This document shows positions 25,239 to 34,448 of a stretch of DNA of 64,000 nucleotides, piece after piece; position 1 is the stretch's first letter; each line of letters begins with the position of its first letter. The stretch is taken from positions 62,001 to 126,000 of the forward strand of contig NZ_LPUX01000064.1 in the NCBI RefSeq assembly GCF_001651865.1. Direction: 5' to 3'. A program made the translations under genes and the position numbers. The stretch comes from Sinorhizobium glycinis (GTDB lineage: Bacteria > Pseudomonadota > Alphaproteobacteria > Rhizobiales > Rhizobiaceae). The notes under the pieces were generated by a model. That model saw only the letters and a program-made list of their open reading frames with translations, was not told the DNA's origin and searched no databases.

Positions 25239-25567
25239 GGGATCGCCGCTGCGCGATCTCGTGGCCGCCGGTCTTTTCCTTGACGAACATGATTCAATCT
25301 CTTCATCAGCCAGTTCTTTTGATCTAGTCTATGGGGCGGGGCCGGCCCGGTCTTGACTAGGTCAAGCGGGGGGCGCCCGACGACGGCGGCTGCCGCACGA
25401 TGGATGCGGGCGAATGATTGTGCGGACCGGCCGTCCTATCTAAGCATCGAAGGAGAACCGCCGCGCGCCGACCAGCTGCGCCGACAGACTCTCCCGTACG
25501 ACGTGATCCACCCGCATTTGAGAATTTCTGTTCGGACACGAGATGCTGCAGAAAAGGAGGTTCTGCG
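25239..25567. other. intergenic region upstream of the phasin-like gene
   Basis: About 330 bp without a supported gene. The perfect inverted repeat CTTGAC-TAG-GTCAAG lies at 25352-25366, 202 bp before the next start, and an exemplary AAGGAGGT ribosome site stands directly before 25568. The inverted repeat resembles an Fnr/FixK-type site, but with 5 instead of 6 bases between TTGA and TCAA. Confidence 0.4.
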
Positions 25568-25957
25568 ATGCCGAAGAAGATATCCGACACTCTCGCACCC
25601 GCGACATGGCCCCGCTGGCCGGTGGGACCGGAAGGACGATCGCTGATGCTCTCGATGGCGCGTTTCCAGGCGGACATGCTGGAAACGGCCTTGCGGGGTC
25701 AGATCGAGGTGCTCACCTTCATGCAGAACCGCAGCGAGCAGCATCTGCAACTTTGGGAAGACCTGCTCAAGTCGGACTATGCGCGCGATGGCTTCGACCT
25801 TTATTGCAGCTTCTGGCGCAACGCCTTCCAGGACTATTCCGACGAGGCGGAGCGTTTCACCCGGATGGGGGCGCAGCTTGCCACCCAGACGGCGAAGCGC
25901 GTCAGCGAGGAACAGGAAGATCTGACGGAGAAGGTTGCGCGGCAGATGGTCATGTGA
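25568..25957 (+). CDS. phasin-like protein
   Basis: A 129-residue helical protein of the phasin type, which coats polyhydroxyalkanoate granules. It shows no signal peptide or membrane segment, amphipathic helices between residues 30 and 125 (MLETALRGQIEVLTFMQNRS...; ATQTAKRVSEEQEDLTEKVA) and an aromatic middle segment (LYCSFWRNAFQDYSDEAERF). ATG 25568 follows AAGGAGG; the longer open frame upstream is not supported. Assignment rests on composition and pattern, so a related granule- or DNA-associated function is possible. Confidence 0.6.
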   Translation: MPKKISDTLAPATWPRWPVGPEGRSLMLSMARFQADMLETALRGQIEVLTFMQNRSEQHLQLWEDLLKSDYARDGFDLYCSFWRNAFQDYSDEAERFTRMGAQLATQTAKRVSEEQEDLTEKVARQMVM

Positions 25958-25961
25958 CGCC

Positions 25962-25981
25962 GTGGCGGCCTTCGCCGCCAC
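25962..25981. terminator. hairpin between convergent phasin-like and slipin genes
   Basis: Perfect 8-bp stem GTGGCGGC / GCCGCCAC with a CTTC tetraloop in the 33-bp gap between convergent genes. Probably a bidirectional terminator, although no U-run follows. Confidence 0.5.
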
Positions 25982-25990
25982 TCGTCCACT

Positions 25991-26782
25991 TCATTCCTGC
26001 CCCGAGGCGCGTCCGGGCTTGGCTGCGAGCAGCTCGGCGATCTCCATCGGGAAGGGGAAGATGATTGTCGAGTTCTTCTCGCCGGCGATGACGTTGAGGG
26101 TGCTCAGGTAGCGCAGTTGCATGGCTTGCGGCTGGCGGGCAAGGATTTGCGCCGCCTCGAGCAGTTTTGCCGCCGCCTGCTGCTCGCCCTCGGCATTGAT
26201 GACCTTGGCGCGCCGCTCGCGCTCGGCTTCCGCCTGGCGGGCAATCGCCCGGATCATCGATTCATTGATGTCGACATGCTTGATCTCGACGGTCGCGACC
26301 TTGATGCCCCAGGCGTCGGTCTGCACGTCGAGGATCTTCTGGATATCGTCATTCAGCCTGTCGCGTTCCGCCAGCATCTCGTCGAGGTCGTGCTTGCCGA
26401 GCACCGACCTCAAGGTCGTCTGGGCGAGTTGGCTTGTCGCCGCCATGAAGTCCTCGACCTGGATCGTCGATTTCTCCGCATCGATCACCCGGAAATAGAT
26501 GACCGCGCTGACGCGGACCGAAACGTTGTCGTGGGAGATGACATCCTGGCTCGGCACGTCGAGCACGCGGGTCCTAAGATCGACGCGCACCATCTGCTGC
26601 ACATAGGGAAGGAGCAGGATGAGACCCGGTCCCTTGACGCCGGTGAAGCGGCCGAGGGTGAAGACGACGCCGCGCTCGTATTCCCGGAGTATCCGGATCG
26701 CATAGGCGATGACGATCAGCAGGACAAACAGCGCCGCGGCGAACGGGACGAGACTTCCAATCAAGGGCATCAATTCCTCCAC
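25991..26782 (-). CDS. Slipin, SPFH/Band-7 membrane protein
   Basis: A 263-residue stomatin-like protein. One N-terminal hydrophobic anchor (about residues 5-28) is followed by the SPFH domain ([40 protein letters not shown]) and an Ala/Glu-rich coiled-coil stretch ([20 protein letters not shown]). Slipins partner with NfeD proteases in lipid microdomains. Here the nfeD-type gene lies immediately upstream with 2 nt between them, so they form an operon. A role in membrane quality control is known for the family only. Confidence 0.93.
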   Translation of the reverse strand: MEELMPLIGSLVPFAAALFVLLIVIAYAIRILREYERGVVFTLGRFTGVKGPGLILLLPYVQQMVRVDLRTRVLDVPSQDVISHDNVSVRVSAVIYFRVIDAEKSTIQVEDFMAATSQLAQTTLRSVLGKHDLDEMLAERDRLNDDIQKILDVQTDAWGIKVATVEIKHVDINESMIRAIARQAEAERERRAKVINAEGEQQAAAKLLEAAQILARQPQAMQLRYLSTLNVIAGEKNSTIIFPFPMEIAELLAAKPGRASGQE

Positions 26783-26784
26783 TT

Positions 26785-28152
26785 CTAGCTTCGTTTTGCC
26801 CGGCGCTCGACTTCAAGCGTCAACCCGTCCCGGCCGACAACCATGATGTCGTCGCCCGGGCCGAGCGGCTCGCTGCTTACCGCGCTCCAGCGCTCCCCAT
26901 GCGCGATGACGTAACCTGCGGCTCCCGCCCAGGTATCGACCTTGCCGAATATACCGATCATCTGCTCGGCTCCCGTGGCGACCTTGTGCCGGCGGGAAAC
27001 GAATGCGAGACGGGCGACAATCAGGCTGAAGGCGAAGCTTGCGATCGCCACGCCGCCGAGAACCGGCCAGGACACCTGAAGCCCCGGCACGTCGGTATCG
27101 AACAGGATGGCGGCACCGAGCACGATGGCGACCCCGCCGCCGAGCCCAAGGACGCCGAAGGACGGTGCGTGCGCCTCGGCAACCAGCAGCGCCACGCCCA
27201 GCATGATCAGGCCGATACCGGCATAGCTTACCGGCAGCACCGCGAGCGCGTAAAGGCCGAGCAGAAGGCTGATCCCGCCGATCGTGCCAGGCACCACGGT
27301 GCCGGGCGTCAGGAACTCGAAGATCAGCCCGTAGATGCCGACGATCATCAGCAGCAGCGCGACGTTGGGGTCGGTGATCACCGAAAGCAGGCGCGTGCGC
27401 CAGTCGGGCAGCACGTCTTCGACGGAGAGCCCCATCGTATCGAGCCGGCTGTCGGCCTGGCCGATGCGAACCGTCCGGCCATGGGCCTGCTTCAGAAGGT
27501 CTTCGACGCTGACAGCGGTGAAATCGACGGCCTTCTCCCGTACCGCCGCCGCCGAAGAGAGGCTGGCGGCCTCGCGTACGGCTTTCTCGGCCCAATCGGC
27601 ATTGCGATTGCGCAGTTCGGCAAGCCCGCGGATATAGGCGACTGCATCGTTGATCAGCTTCGCCTCACCGGCATTCGACGGCCGTTTGGGAGCGTCGGCC
27701 TTTCCTTTTTCGGCGGGCTCCTCCTTATTGCCTTCGTCGTCGCCGCCGAACAGCCCTCCGCCAATGGCGATCGGTGTCGCGGCACCGAGGTTGGTGCCCG
27801 GCGCCATCGCCGCCACATGGCTTGCATAAAGGATATAGGTCCCGGCGCTCGCCGCCCTCGCGCCGCTCGGCGCGACAAAGCTGGCGACGGGTATGGAGGA
27901 ATCGAGGATGGCGCGGATGATGTCCCGCATCGACGTATCGAGGCCGCCGGGCGTATCCATCTGCAGGATCACCAGCGCCACGCCTCGATTGCTGGCGCGC
28001 TGCAATCCCCGGATCACATATTCCGCCGTCGCCGGACTGATCGCACCGTTGACGTGCAGGACCAGGGCGACACGCTCGGCCGCGGACGCAGGTGGAACTG
28101 GAACCGCGAAGGCTGACAGGAGGAACAGCACCAAGGCGAGGAATCGGGACAT
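26785..28152 (-). CDS. NfeD-family membrane protease (long form)
   Basis: A 455-residue long-form NfeD. Signal peptide 1-24, then a ClpP-like Ser-Lys protease domain (about 28-230) with candidate nucleophile Ser102 in [10 protein letters not shown] and candidate Lys165. A Gly/Glu/Lys-rich insertion occupies 133-160. Several membrane helices follow (about 270-385) and then the C-terminal OB-fold NfeD domain. In archaea the homologous protease cleaves the C-terminus of its partner stomatin. The slipin gene 2 nt downstream makes the same pairing likely here. Confidence 0.92.
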   Translation of the reverse strand: MSRFLALVLFLLSAFAVPVPPASAAERVALVLHVNGAISPATAEYVIRGLQRASNRGVALVILQMDTPGGLDTSMRDIIRAILDSSIPVASFVAPSGARAASAGTYILYASHVAAMAPGTNLGAATPIAIGGGLFGGDDEGNKEEPAEKGKADAPKRPSNAGEAKLINDAVAYIRGLAELRNRNADWAEKAVREAASLSSAAAVREKAVDFTAVSVEDLLKQAHGRTVRIGQADSRLDTMGLSVEDVLPDWRTRLLSVITDPNVALLLMIVGIYGLIFEFLTPGTVVPGTIGGISLLLGLYALAVLPVSYAGIGLIMLGVALLVAEAHAPSFGVLGLGGGVAIVLGAAILFDTDVPGLQVSWPVLGGVAIASFAFSLIVARLAFVSRRHKVATGAEQMIGIFGKVDTWAGAAGYVIAHGERWSAVSSEPLGPGDDIMVVGRDGLTLEVERRAKRS

Positions 28153-28458
28153 TTGCCGTCAAGCCCTCTGGTTTCGCTACCGGGCAGACCGACCCTGGAA
28201 CCGCTGCAGGGCAATTTCCGCCGCTCTACCTGTCGTCGAAATCCGTGCCTCCTAATATAGGGTAGAAAGCGGAAAAGCGTAAGGGATATAGCCTTGTCGA
28301 TCGTCCGCGTAAGTTGCATCGACATCGGCCACACTGGCATCCCCGGTCGCCGGGACCGCGGTGGAGAAATCGCCCGATCGCCGCCAATGTCTTCCCAATT
28401 GACTCCACCCTTCGGCGGTGGTATTTGGATTGAGTAATCGTTAACCCAGGACGACCTC
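28153..28458. other. divergent promoter region nfeD / lacI-type regulator
   Basis: 306 bp between divergent genes, without an ORF I would support. A LacI-type half-palindrome site sits at 28434-28445, 14 nt before the regulator start, suggesting autoregulation. No clear sigma-54 or EcfG promoter was seen. Confidence 0.4.
28434..28445. promoter_or_regulatory. candidate LacI-family operator upstream of the regulator
   Basis: GTAATCGTTAAC differs at one position from GTAATCGTTTAC at 29509-29520 in front of the binding-protein gene. Both are near-palindromes around a central CG, the usual design of LacI-family operators. Confidence 0.5.
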
Positions 28459-29463
28459 GTGACTGTCTCCTTGAATGACATAGCCGAGCGCGCGGGCGTC
28501 TCCGTGAAGACGGTTTCGGGTGCGCTGCATGGCGGTTCGGCACGCATGTCGGAGCAGACCCGGCTACGCGTCAAGGAGATCGCCGAGGAACTCGGCTACG
28601 TCACCAATCTCGCCGCGCGCAGCATGCGGCAGGGCTGGATGCCGCTGATTGGCGTCGTTGCCGACGAGTTGATCACCTCGCCCTTCGCGACGGAAATCAT
28701 CCGCGGGCTCGACGGCGCGGCGCGAGCCTCTGACATGGCGGTTTTTGCGATGACGCTGAACGGCAGCCGCGACGTAGGGGCGGTGATCGAGGAAGTGCGC
28801 CGCTTTCGGCCGCGGGCGATCGCCTACGCCGCCATGTACCACAAGACGGTCGCGCTGCCGCAGGAGTTTGCCGAGACAGTCGGCGTGATGATCAATTGCC
28901 GCGAAGCGAACGACCGGGTGACCTCACTGGTGCCGGATGAGTTTGGCGCCGCCCGTGACATCACAAGTTACCTGGTCGAGTCGGGACGAAAGAACATCGC
29001 CTTCATCAACCTGCCCGGCCTGCTCGCCGGCGAATTGCGCGAGGCCGGTTTCCGACAGGCGATCACTGAGGCGGGCCTCGATGGCGCCGGCGCCCGCGTG
29101 TTGCCGGCTGTTCGAAGAGCGATTTACAGCGACAGAGCACATAGCCTCGTTCTTTCCCACATTACCGAAATGATGAGTGGACCGGACCGCCCGGATGCGA
29201 TCCTGTGCGGCAACGACCGTGTGGCAATGGAGGCCTATGCGGCGCTGCGGCGTGTTGGCGCGCAGATCCCCGACGACGTCGCCGTCGCCAGCTTCGACAA
29301 CCAGGTCGATATCGCCTCGCGCCTCGATCCGCCCTTGACGACCATGGCCCTGCCGCATCGGGCGATGGGTCGGCTGGCCGCCGACATCCTGCTTGGCGGC
29401 GATATGATGCCGGGCGAGTTGCACAAGCTTCCGTTCCAGTTGGTGGAGCGGTCATCCGTATAA
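28459..29463 (+). CDS. LacI-family regulator of the adjacent sugar ABC operon
   Basis: A 334-residue LacI/GalR repressor. N-terminal HTH and hinge at residues 1-60 (VSLNDIAERAGVSVKTVSGA; LGYVTNLAARSMRQG) are followed by a periplasmic-binding-protein-like effector domain (IGVVADELITSPF; ILCGNDRVAMEAYAALRRVG). It starts with GTG at 28459 or the same frame. It precedes, in the same direction, a complete sugar ABC transporter with a beta-fructosidase. Together with two matching operator-like sites this suggests repression relieved by a fructoside or its hydrolysis product. Confidence 0.9.
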   Translation: MTVSLNDIAERAGVSVKTVSGALHGGSARMSEQTRLRVKEIAEELGYVTNLAARSMRQGWMPLIGVVADELITSPFATEIIRGLDGAARASDMAVFAMTLNGSRDVGAVIEEVRRFRPRAIAYAAMYHKTVALPQEFAETVGVMINCREANDRVTSLVPDEFGAARDITSYLVESGRKNIAFINLPGLLAGELREAGFRQAITEAGLDGAGARVLPAVRRAIYSDRAHSLVLSHITEMMSGPDRPDAILCGNDRVAMEAYAALRRVGAQIPDDVAVASFDNQVDIASRLDPPLTTMALPHRAMGRLAADILLGGDMMPGELHKLPFQLVERSSV

Positions 29464-29504
29464 ATCAGTAGCGACGTAAAACCCGTTGAGGAGGAGAAAC
29501 AGAA

Positions 29505-30788
29505 ATGGGTAATCGTTTACTTTCGTTCCTTATGGCGTCTGTAGCGCTCGGAGGTCTGGCCGAAGCGAAAACCGTCATTCACGTGATGCACCAGGGAGAC
29601 CCTGGCTGGGTTTCGACCTATGGCGAAGTCGCCAAGCGCTTCGAGGCCGTCAATCCGGACGTCGACATCGAGCTGATCTACGCGCCGCACGACGCCTATA
29701 ACGAGAAGTTCAGCGCCGCCGTCATGTCAAAGCAGTTGCCTGACGTCATGGAACTCGACGCGCCCTTCCTCGCCAACTATGTCTGGTCGGGCTACCTGCA
29801 GCCGATCAAGCCGCTGATCGACAAGGACATCCTCGACGACATGACCGCGTCCAACGTCGCTCAGGGCACCTATCCCGTCGACAAGGAACTCTACGCCGTC
29901 GGGCTCACGGACTCCTCGGTCGTCCTCTACGGCAACAGGAAATATCTGGAAGCGATCGGCGCCCGCATCCCGAAGGGCGTCGACGACGCCTGGACGCGGG
30001 AAGAGTTCGAAGGCTACCTCGAAAAGCTCTCGAAGCTCGAGGGCGTCAAATGGCCGATCGACACGTTCCGTGGCTACGGCATCAAGACCGAATGGATCAC
30101 CTATGCCTACGGTCCCATCCTGCAATCGGCGGGCTGCGACCTCATCGATCGCAAGACCTGGAAATCCGCGGGAACGCTCGACAGCGATGCTTGTGTCGAT
30201 GCGCTGACGATGATGCAGAAATGGGTGAAGAACGGCTGGGTCGTGCCGCAATCCTCCGGCACCAACCAGTTCTTCGCCGAAGGGCAGCCGGCCGCGCTCG
30301 CGCTCGGCGGCCACTGGATCTATGCGGAGGCTGCCGCCACGATGAAGGACGACATCGTCGTCATGCCGCTGCCGAAGTTCGGGCCGAAAGGCGCGAGCCC
30401 CAACGGCACCTGGATCTGGGGCATCACCACGGCGTCCGAGCATCCGGAGATCGCCGGCAAGTTCGTCAGCTTCATGCTCAAGGACAAGGCACTCCGCGAC
30501 TATGCGAAGGAGGATTCCGCCTATCCCGGATTGAAGAGCTTCGCCACCGATTCGCCCCTTTACGCTAACGGCGGTCCGATGGCCGTCGCCTTCGAGCAGG
30601 CATCGAAGACGGCGATCGCGCGGCCGCCGCATCCGGCCTATCCGATCATCACCTCAGCCTTCATGGGAGCAGTCGACGAGATCTTCAATGGCGGCGACGT
30701 CAAAGCGGCGCTGACCGCCGCGGCCGAGAAGATCGACGAGGACATCGAAGAAAACGACGGCTACCCGCCCTTCGACGAGCAGCAATAG
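29505..30788 (+). CDS. Sugar ABC transporter substrate-binding protein
   Basis: A 427-residue family 1 extracellular sugar-binding protein with an N-terminal signal peptide (about 1-21, cleavage after GLAEA). It contains the cluster features KRFEAVNPDVDIELIY, LPDVMELDAPFLANYVWSGY and HWIYAEAAATM. It delivers oligosaccharide to the two permeases encoded next. The start is ATG 29505, preceded by GAGGAGGAG. A LacI-type operator covers codons 2-6. Substrate specificity is inferred from the linked GH32 enzyme: sucrose or fructo-oligosaccharides. Confidence 0.93.
   Translation: MGNRLLSFLMASVALGGLAEAKTVIHVMHQGDPGWVSTYGEVAKRFEAVNPDVDIELIYAPHDAYNEKFSAAVMSKQLPDVMELDAPFLANYVWSGYLQPIKPLIDKDILDDMTASNVAQGTYPVDKELYAVGLTDSSVVLYGNRKYLEAIGARIPKGVDDAWTREEFEGYLEKLSKLEGVKWPIDTFRGYGIKTEWITYAYGPILQSAGCDLIDRKTWKSAGTLDSDACVDALTMMQKWVKNGWVVPQSSGTNQFFAEGQPAALALGGHWIYAEAAATMKDDIVVMPLPKFGPKGASPNGTWIWGITTASEHPEIAGKFVSFMLKDKALRDYAKEDSAYPGLKSFATDSPLYANGGPMAVAFEQASKTAIARPPHPAYPIITSAFMGAVDEIFNGGDVKAALTAAAEKIDEDIEENDGYPPFDEQQ
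29509..29520. promoter_or_regulatory. candidate LacI-family operator inside the 5' end of the binding-protein gene
   Basis: GTAATCGTTTAC, near-palindromic, begins 4 nt after the A of the start codon. It pairs with the site at 28434-28445. A repressor bound here would block elongation into the operon. Confidence 0.5.
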
Positions 30789-30796
30789 CGCCCGCA

Positions 30797-30840
30797 TGCG
30801 GCCGTGTGGCGGCAATGCCGCGCGGCCGCAGTCGATCGAC
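30797..30840. promoter_or_regulatory. intercistronic stem-loop between binding-protein and permease genes
   Basis: TGCGGCCG at 30797-30804 pairs with CGGCCGCA at 30833-30840, and GTGGC/GCCGC form an inner stem. Such structures after binding-protein genes commonly stabilise the upstream mRNA and lower permease expression. Confidence 0.55.
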
Positions 30841-30871
30841 AAGCGACGCATCTTGAAATGAGGAGGAGATC

Positions 30872-31813
30872 ATGACCCTGCAGCAACCGGCGCTGCCGGC
30901 GACGGCTGTCGCGACGCGCCCCGCCCGGCGAAGGGACAGGGCCCGCCTCTTTCAGGAGATCGGCATGCTTGCGCCAGCCGTGGCGCTGCTGACGATATTC
31001 CTGGCCGTGCCGTTCCTCCTGTCATTCTGGACCGCGATGACCAACCAGCCACTGGTGCCGCGACCGACGCCGGTCCGCTTTATCGGGCTCACCAATTTCC
31101 TGCGCATCTTCAAGGACGATCTGTTCTGGACCTCGCTCTGGAACGTTTCGCGCTTCACCTTCTGGATCCTGCCGGTGCAATGCGGCCTTGCCTTCGCTAC
31201 CGCACTGCTGCTCCACCAGAAGCTGCCGCTCCGCAATTTCTTCCGCGGCCTGTTCTTCCTGCCGGCAATCACCTCGATGGTCGTCGTCTGCGTCATTTGG
31301 GGAACGTTGTTCCAATATCCGACGGGACCATTCAACCAGGTGATTGGCTTTCTTTCCGGCGGTCGCATCCAGCCGATCGACTGGCTCGGCGATCCGAACT
31401 GGGCGATGTTCTCGATCGTGCTGCTCTCGGCCTGGCAGGCCTATGGCTTTCAGATGATCGTCTATCTCGCCGGCCTGCAGGGCATTCCCGACGAGCTCTA
31501 TGACGCGGCCAGGATTGATGGCGCCAATGCCTTCCAGCGCTTCTGGCACGTGACCATGCCGGGTCTCAGGCCGACGCATGTCTTCGTGCTGGTGATCACC
31601 ACCATCCAGGCCTTCAAGCTCTACACCCAGGTTGCGATCCTGACTCAAGGCGGCCCGAGGAGCAGCACCGAGACCGTCGTGCACTACATGGTGCGCGCCG
31701 GCTTCGAAGAGCAGAAGCTTGGATATGCCTCGGCCGTCTCGGTCATTCTCTTCCTCATCGTGCTCGTCATCGCGCTCGTTCAGCGCCAACTCCTGAGGCG
31801 TTTCGATGTCTGA
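30872..31813 (+). CDS. Sugar ABC transporter permease (MalF/UgpA type)
   Basis: A 313-residue binding-protein-dependent permease with six predicted membrane helices, the first about 30-55. The EAA loop DELYDAARIDGANAFQRFWH, which contacts the ATPase, is near residue 210. ATG 30872 is preceded by GAGGAGGAG. Its 3' end overlaps the second permease gene by 8 nt, indicating coupled translation of the heterodimeric channel. Confidence 0.93.
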   Translation: MTLQQPALPATAVATRPARRRDRARLFQEIGMLAPAVALLTIFLAVPFLLSFWTAMTNQPLVPRPTPVRFIGLTNFLRIFKDDLFWTSLWNVSRFTFWILPVQCGLAFATALLLHQKLPLRNFFRGLFFLPAITSMVVVCVIWGTLFQYPTGPFNQVIGFLSGGRIQPIDWLGDPNWAMFSIVLLSAWQAYGFQMIVYLAGLQGIPDELYDAARIDGANAFQRFWHVTMPGLRPTHVFVLVITTIQAFKLYTQVAILTQGGPRSSTETVVHYMVRAGFEEQKLGYASAVSVILFLIVLVIALVQRQLLRRFDV

Positions 31814-32699
31814 TCTCGCCATCCCGACACTGCAGGCAGAGGCACAGCGCGAGCGCTCCGCGATCGGTTCGCTGCGCCTTATCCAGACCGCCTGCATCCT
31901 CGTCATCGCGTTGGTGATCGTATCGCCGCTGTTCATGCTGCTGATCGCGAGCCTGAAGGACGACCGCTTCCAGATCCTCGCCGACATGGGCAGTTTCCGC
32001 GCCTTCTGGGTCTCCAACCCGACACTCTCGAACTTCGCCGAGGTGAGCAATCTCTCCGGCGAGCTCGCCTTTGGCCGCTACCTGCTGAACTCGCTGTTCA
32101 TTCTTGGCTGCACGGTCGGCGCCGGTCTGATCGTCAACTCGATGGCCGGCTTCGTGCTCGCCTGGGGCACGTTGCGCGGCCGCGCCCTGGTCCTGTCGCT
32201 GGTCATCGCCCTCTATGTGATCCCCCAGGAGAGCATCATCATGCCGCTCGTCATCATGGTTTCGCGCGCCGGGATGACCGACACTTTCGCGGTGCAGATC
32301 GTGCCATGGGTCGCCAGCCCACTTTATATCTTCCTGTTCTACCAGTTCTTCGCCCAGCTTCCGAAGGAGCTCTTCGAAGCGGCCGAGATGGACGGCGCCT
32401 CGGTATTCCGCATCTACCGTTCGATCTTCCTGCCGTTGAGCTTGCCAGCGCTCGCCACCGTGTCGATTCTAATGGGGATCGAGAGTTGGAACCAGTATCT
32501 CTGGCCGATCCTGGTGACGCAGACCGACTATGCCCGGCCGATCGCCGTCGCCATCGCCACCTTCTTCGGCCAGGACAGCATCTATTGGGACCGCGCCATG
32601 GCGGCCTCCGTCCTGATGATGATCCCGATCCTCGCCCTCTATCTCGCCTTCCAGCGCTGGTTCGTAAGTTCCTTTGTTGGCTCCGCCGTGAAAGGTTGA
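31806..32699 (+). CDS. Sugar ABC transporter permease (MalG/UgpE type)
   Basis: A 297-residue partner permease with about six helices and the EAA motif KELFEAAEMDGASVFRIYRS. Helices include LIQTACILVIALVIVSPLFM near the N-terminus and the typical VLMMIPILALYLAFQRWFV end. It overlaps the upstream permease gene and is followed after 3 nt by the GH32 gene, so import and hydrolysis are produced together. Confidence 0.93.
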   Translation: MSDLAIPTLQAEAQRERSAIGSLRLIQTACILVIALVIVSPLFMLLIASLKDDRFQILADMGSFRAFWVSNPTLSNFAEVSNLSGELAFGRYLLNSLFILGCTVGAGLIVNSMAGFVLAWGTLRGRALVLSLVIALYVIPQESIIMPLVIMVSRAGMTDTFAVQIVPWVASPLYIFLFYQFFAQLPKELFEAAEMDGASVFRIYRSIFLPLSLPALATVSILMGIESWNQYLWPILVTQTDYARPIAVAIATFFGQDSIYWDRAMAASVLMMIPILALYLAFQRWFVSSFVGSAVKG

Positions 32700-32702
32700 T
32701 CA

Positions 32703-34424
32703 ATGACAAGCCATGCAATCCTCTCATCGCCTTTCGGCGGCAGCCTGAAGACAGTCAGCGCCACCTTGCCGGCCGGAACGACGCTCCATGTGTGGCTGAG
32801 GTCAGTCGATCCGGTTACGCCGGCCGAACTCACAGCGAGCCAGGACGGGCGGGAGATCGGCCGCCTCACGGCGGGAAACACCGACGAGTTCGAGTTCCGG
32901 GCGCTGATGATCGAAACAGCCGGTGAAACTTTGTTTAGTTACGACTCCGCGATCACCAGCCTCTCCGTCGTCTATGCTTTTTCGGAGGCGGACGTTTTGG
33001 AAAAGGGCATCGTTGTTCTTTACAGCGGCGAGGCCAATTCCACCCCGGCCGTGCCTAGCAGCTATCATTTCCGTCCACCGTTCGGATGGATGAACGACCC
33101 GAACGGTTTCGGCCGTTTCGGCGACAAGGTTCATCTCTTCTATCAGCACTACCCCCACAGCCTGCGCTGGAACACGATGCATTGGGGTCATGCGGTCTCC
33201 GACGACTATCTCCACTGGAAGCACCTGCCGATTTTCCTGTTACCGTCGGCGGAACTCTCCGCTCGCGCCGACGGCCGCGGCGGCGCCTTCTCCGGCTCGG
33301 CAATTCCGCTTGCTGGAGAGGAGGCCGGGATCCGTGTCTTCTTCACCGAACAGGTCAAGGACCGCGAACCGGAAGAGCAGATCCAGTTGACCTCCGTCAG
33401 CCGTGACCAGATCCGCGCCGGCCCGGCGGAGATCATCCTGCCGGAACGGCCGGCCGGCCTCGACCTGACGCTCGATTTTCGTGACCCCTATGTGATCAAG
33501 GGCCCCGACGGCCGCTGGAAGATGCTCGTCGGCAGCCGCGATCACGCGGGAGGAGTGATCCTGCTCTACGATACCGCCGATCCGGACGCCGCCACGGGCT
33601 GGAACTTCGTCAGCCTTCTCCACCGCGAAAACCGGTTCGGCATGACGGCGGCCGAATGCCCCTGCATCGTGCCGCTCGGTGGTCCTGCCGACGACCCGCA
33701 AACCCGTTGGGCGCTGATCTTCGGACTGCTCACCAGCCGCGACCCGGCAACCGCGCGACGCAATATCACCCTTGCAACCGTCGGCAGCTTCGATGGCAGC
33801 ACCTTCGTCAAGGAATTCGAGCAGGAACTCGACTTCGCAACCGACGCCTATGCTTTCCAGGCCTTCGTCGATCACTCCGGCCCCGTGGGCATTGCGTGGC
33901 TGGCGAACTGGACGGAGATTTCGAAGAAGACCGACTTTCCAACCGCCATGACGCTCCCGCGCCGGGTCCTGCTCGATGACGGTGTGCTGCTGACGCCGCC
34001 TGTCGAGGCAGCCGAGGGTTTGCGCCAGGATTTGGTAGACGAGCGCCGGCTGCTCGCCGGAGACAAGGTCGAGCTCACCAACGGAGCCGTCGAGTTCGTC
34101 ATCGATCTCGCAGCGCCCGGCGCCACCTTCGATCTTGAATTCGACCATCCCGGCATCGAGCTCGGCGTTCGGCTCGATGCAGAGGGCCTGAGCATCCTCT
34201 ACGACGTTCCGGACGGCAAATTGCTGCCCCGCTACATCGCGGCCGGGGCGAGGCCCTCGACCCTCCGCATATTCCTCGACATCGGCTCGATCGAGGTTTT
34301 TGCCGACAACGGCCGATGGACCGGAACCAAGCGCTTGCCCGGATTTGCGAGTGTGCGTTCCGCCCGCCTCACGGCACCCAAAGACAATGTGGCCGCGGCC
34401 AGCATCTGGCAGCTCAAGCTCTGA
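32703..34424 (+). CDS. GH32 beta-fructosidase, cytoplasmic
   Basis: A 573-residue glycoside hydrolase family 32 enzyme (invertase/levanase type). All three catalytic signatures are present: nucleophile Asp132 in WMNDPNG, transition-state stabiliser Asp261 in FRDPYV and acid/base Glu318 in AECP. The five-bladed propeller is followed by a C-terminal beta-sandwich (SIEVFADNG). No signal peptide is present and about 115 residues precede the catalytic domain, so it probably acts in the cytoplasm on fructosides delivered by the flanking ABC transporter. It lies inside the transporter operon, before the ATPase gene. Confidence 0.93.
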   Translation: MTSHAILSSPFGGSLKTVSATLPAGTTLHVWLRSVDPVTPAELTASQDGREIGRLTAGNTDEFEFRALMIETAGETLFSYDSAITSLSVVYAFSEADVLEKGIVVLYSGEANSTPAVPSSYHFRPPFGWMNDPNGFGRFGDKVHLFYQHYPHSLRWNTMHWGHAVSDDYLHWKHLPIFLLPSAELSARADGRGGAFSGSAIPLAGEEAGIRVFFTEQVKDREPEEQIQLTSVSRDQIRAGPAEIILPERPAGLDLTLDFRDPYVIKGPDGRWKMLVGSRDHAGGVILLYDTADPDAATGWNFVSLLHRENRFGMTAAECPCIVPLGGPADDPQTRWALIFGLLTSRDPATARRNITLATVGSFDGSTFVKEFEQELDFATDAYAFQAFVDHSGPVGIAWLANWTEISKKTDFPTAMTLPRRVLLDDGVLLTPPVEAAEGLRQDLVDERRLLAGDKVELTNGAVEFVIDLAAPGATFDLEFDHPGIELGVRLDAEGLSILYDVPDGKLLPRYIAAGARPSTLRIFLDIGSIEVFADNGRWTGTKRLPGFASVRSARLTAPKDNVAAASIWQLKL

Positions 34425-34448
34425 CAGGCAATCAAAGGGAGGAATTTG

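Noticed and set aside
25352-25366. FixK/Fnr box
   Set aside because: TTGA and TCAA are separated by 5 bases instead of the required 6, so I report only an inverted repeat.
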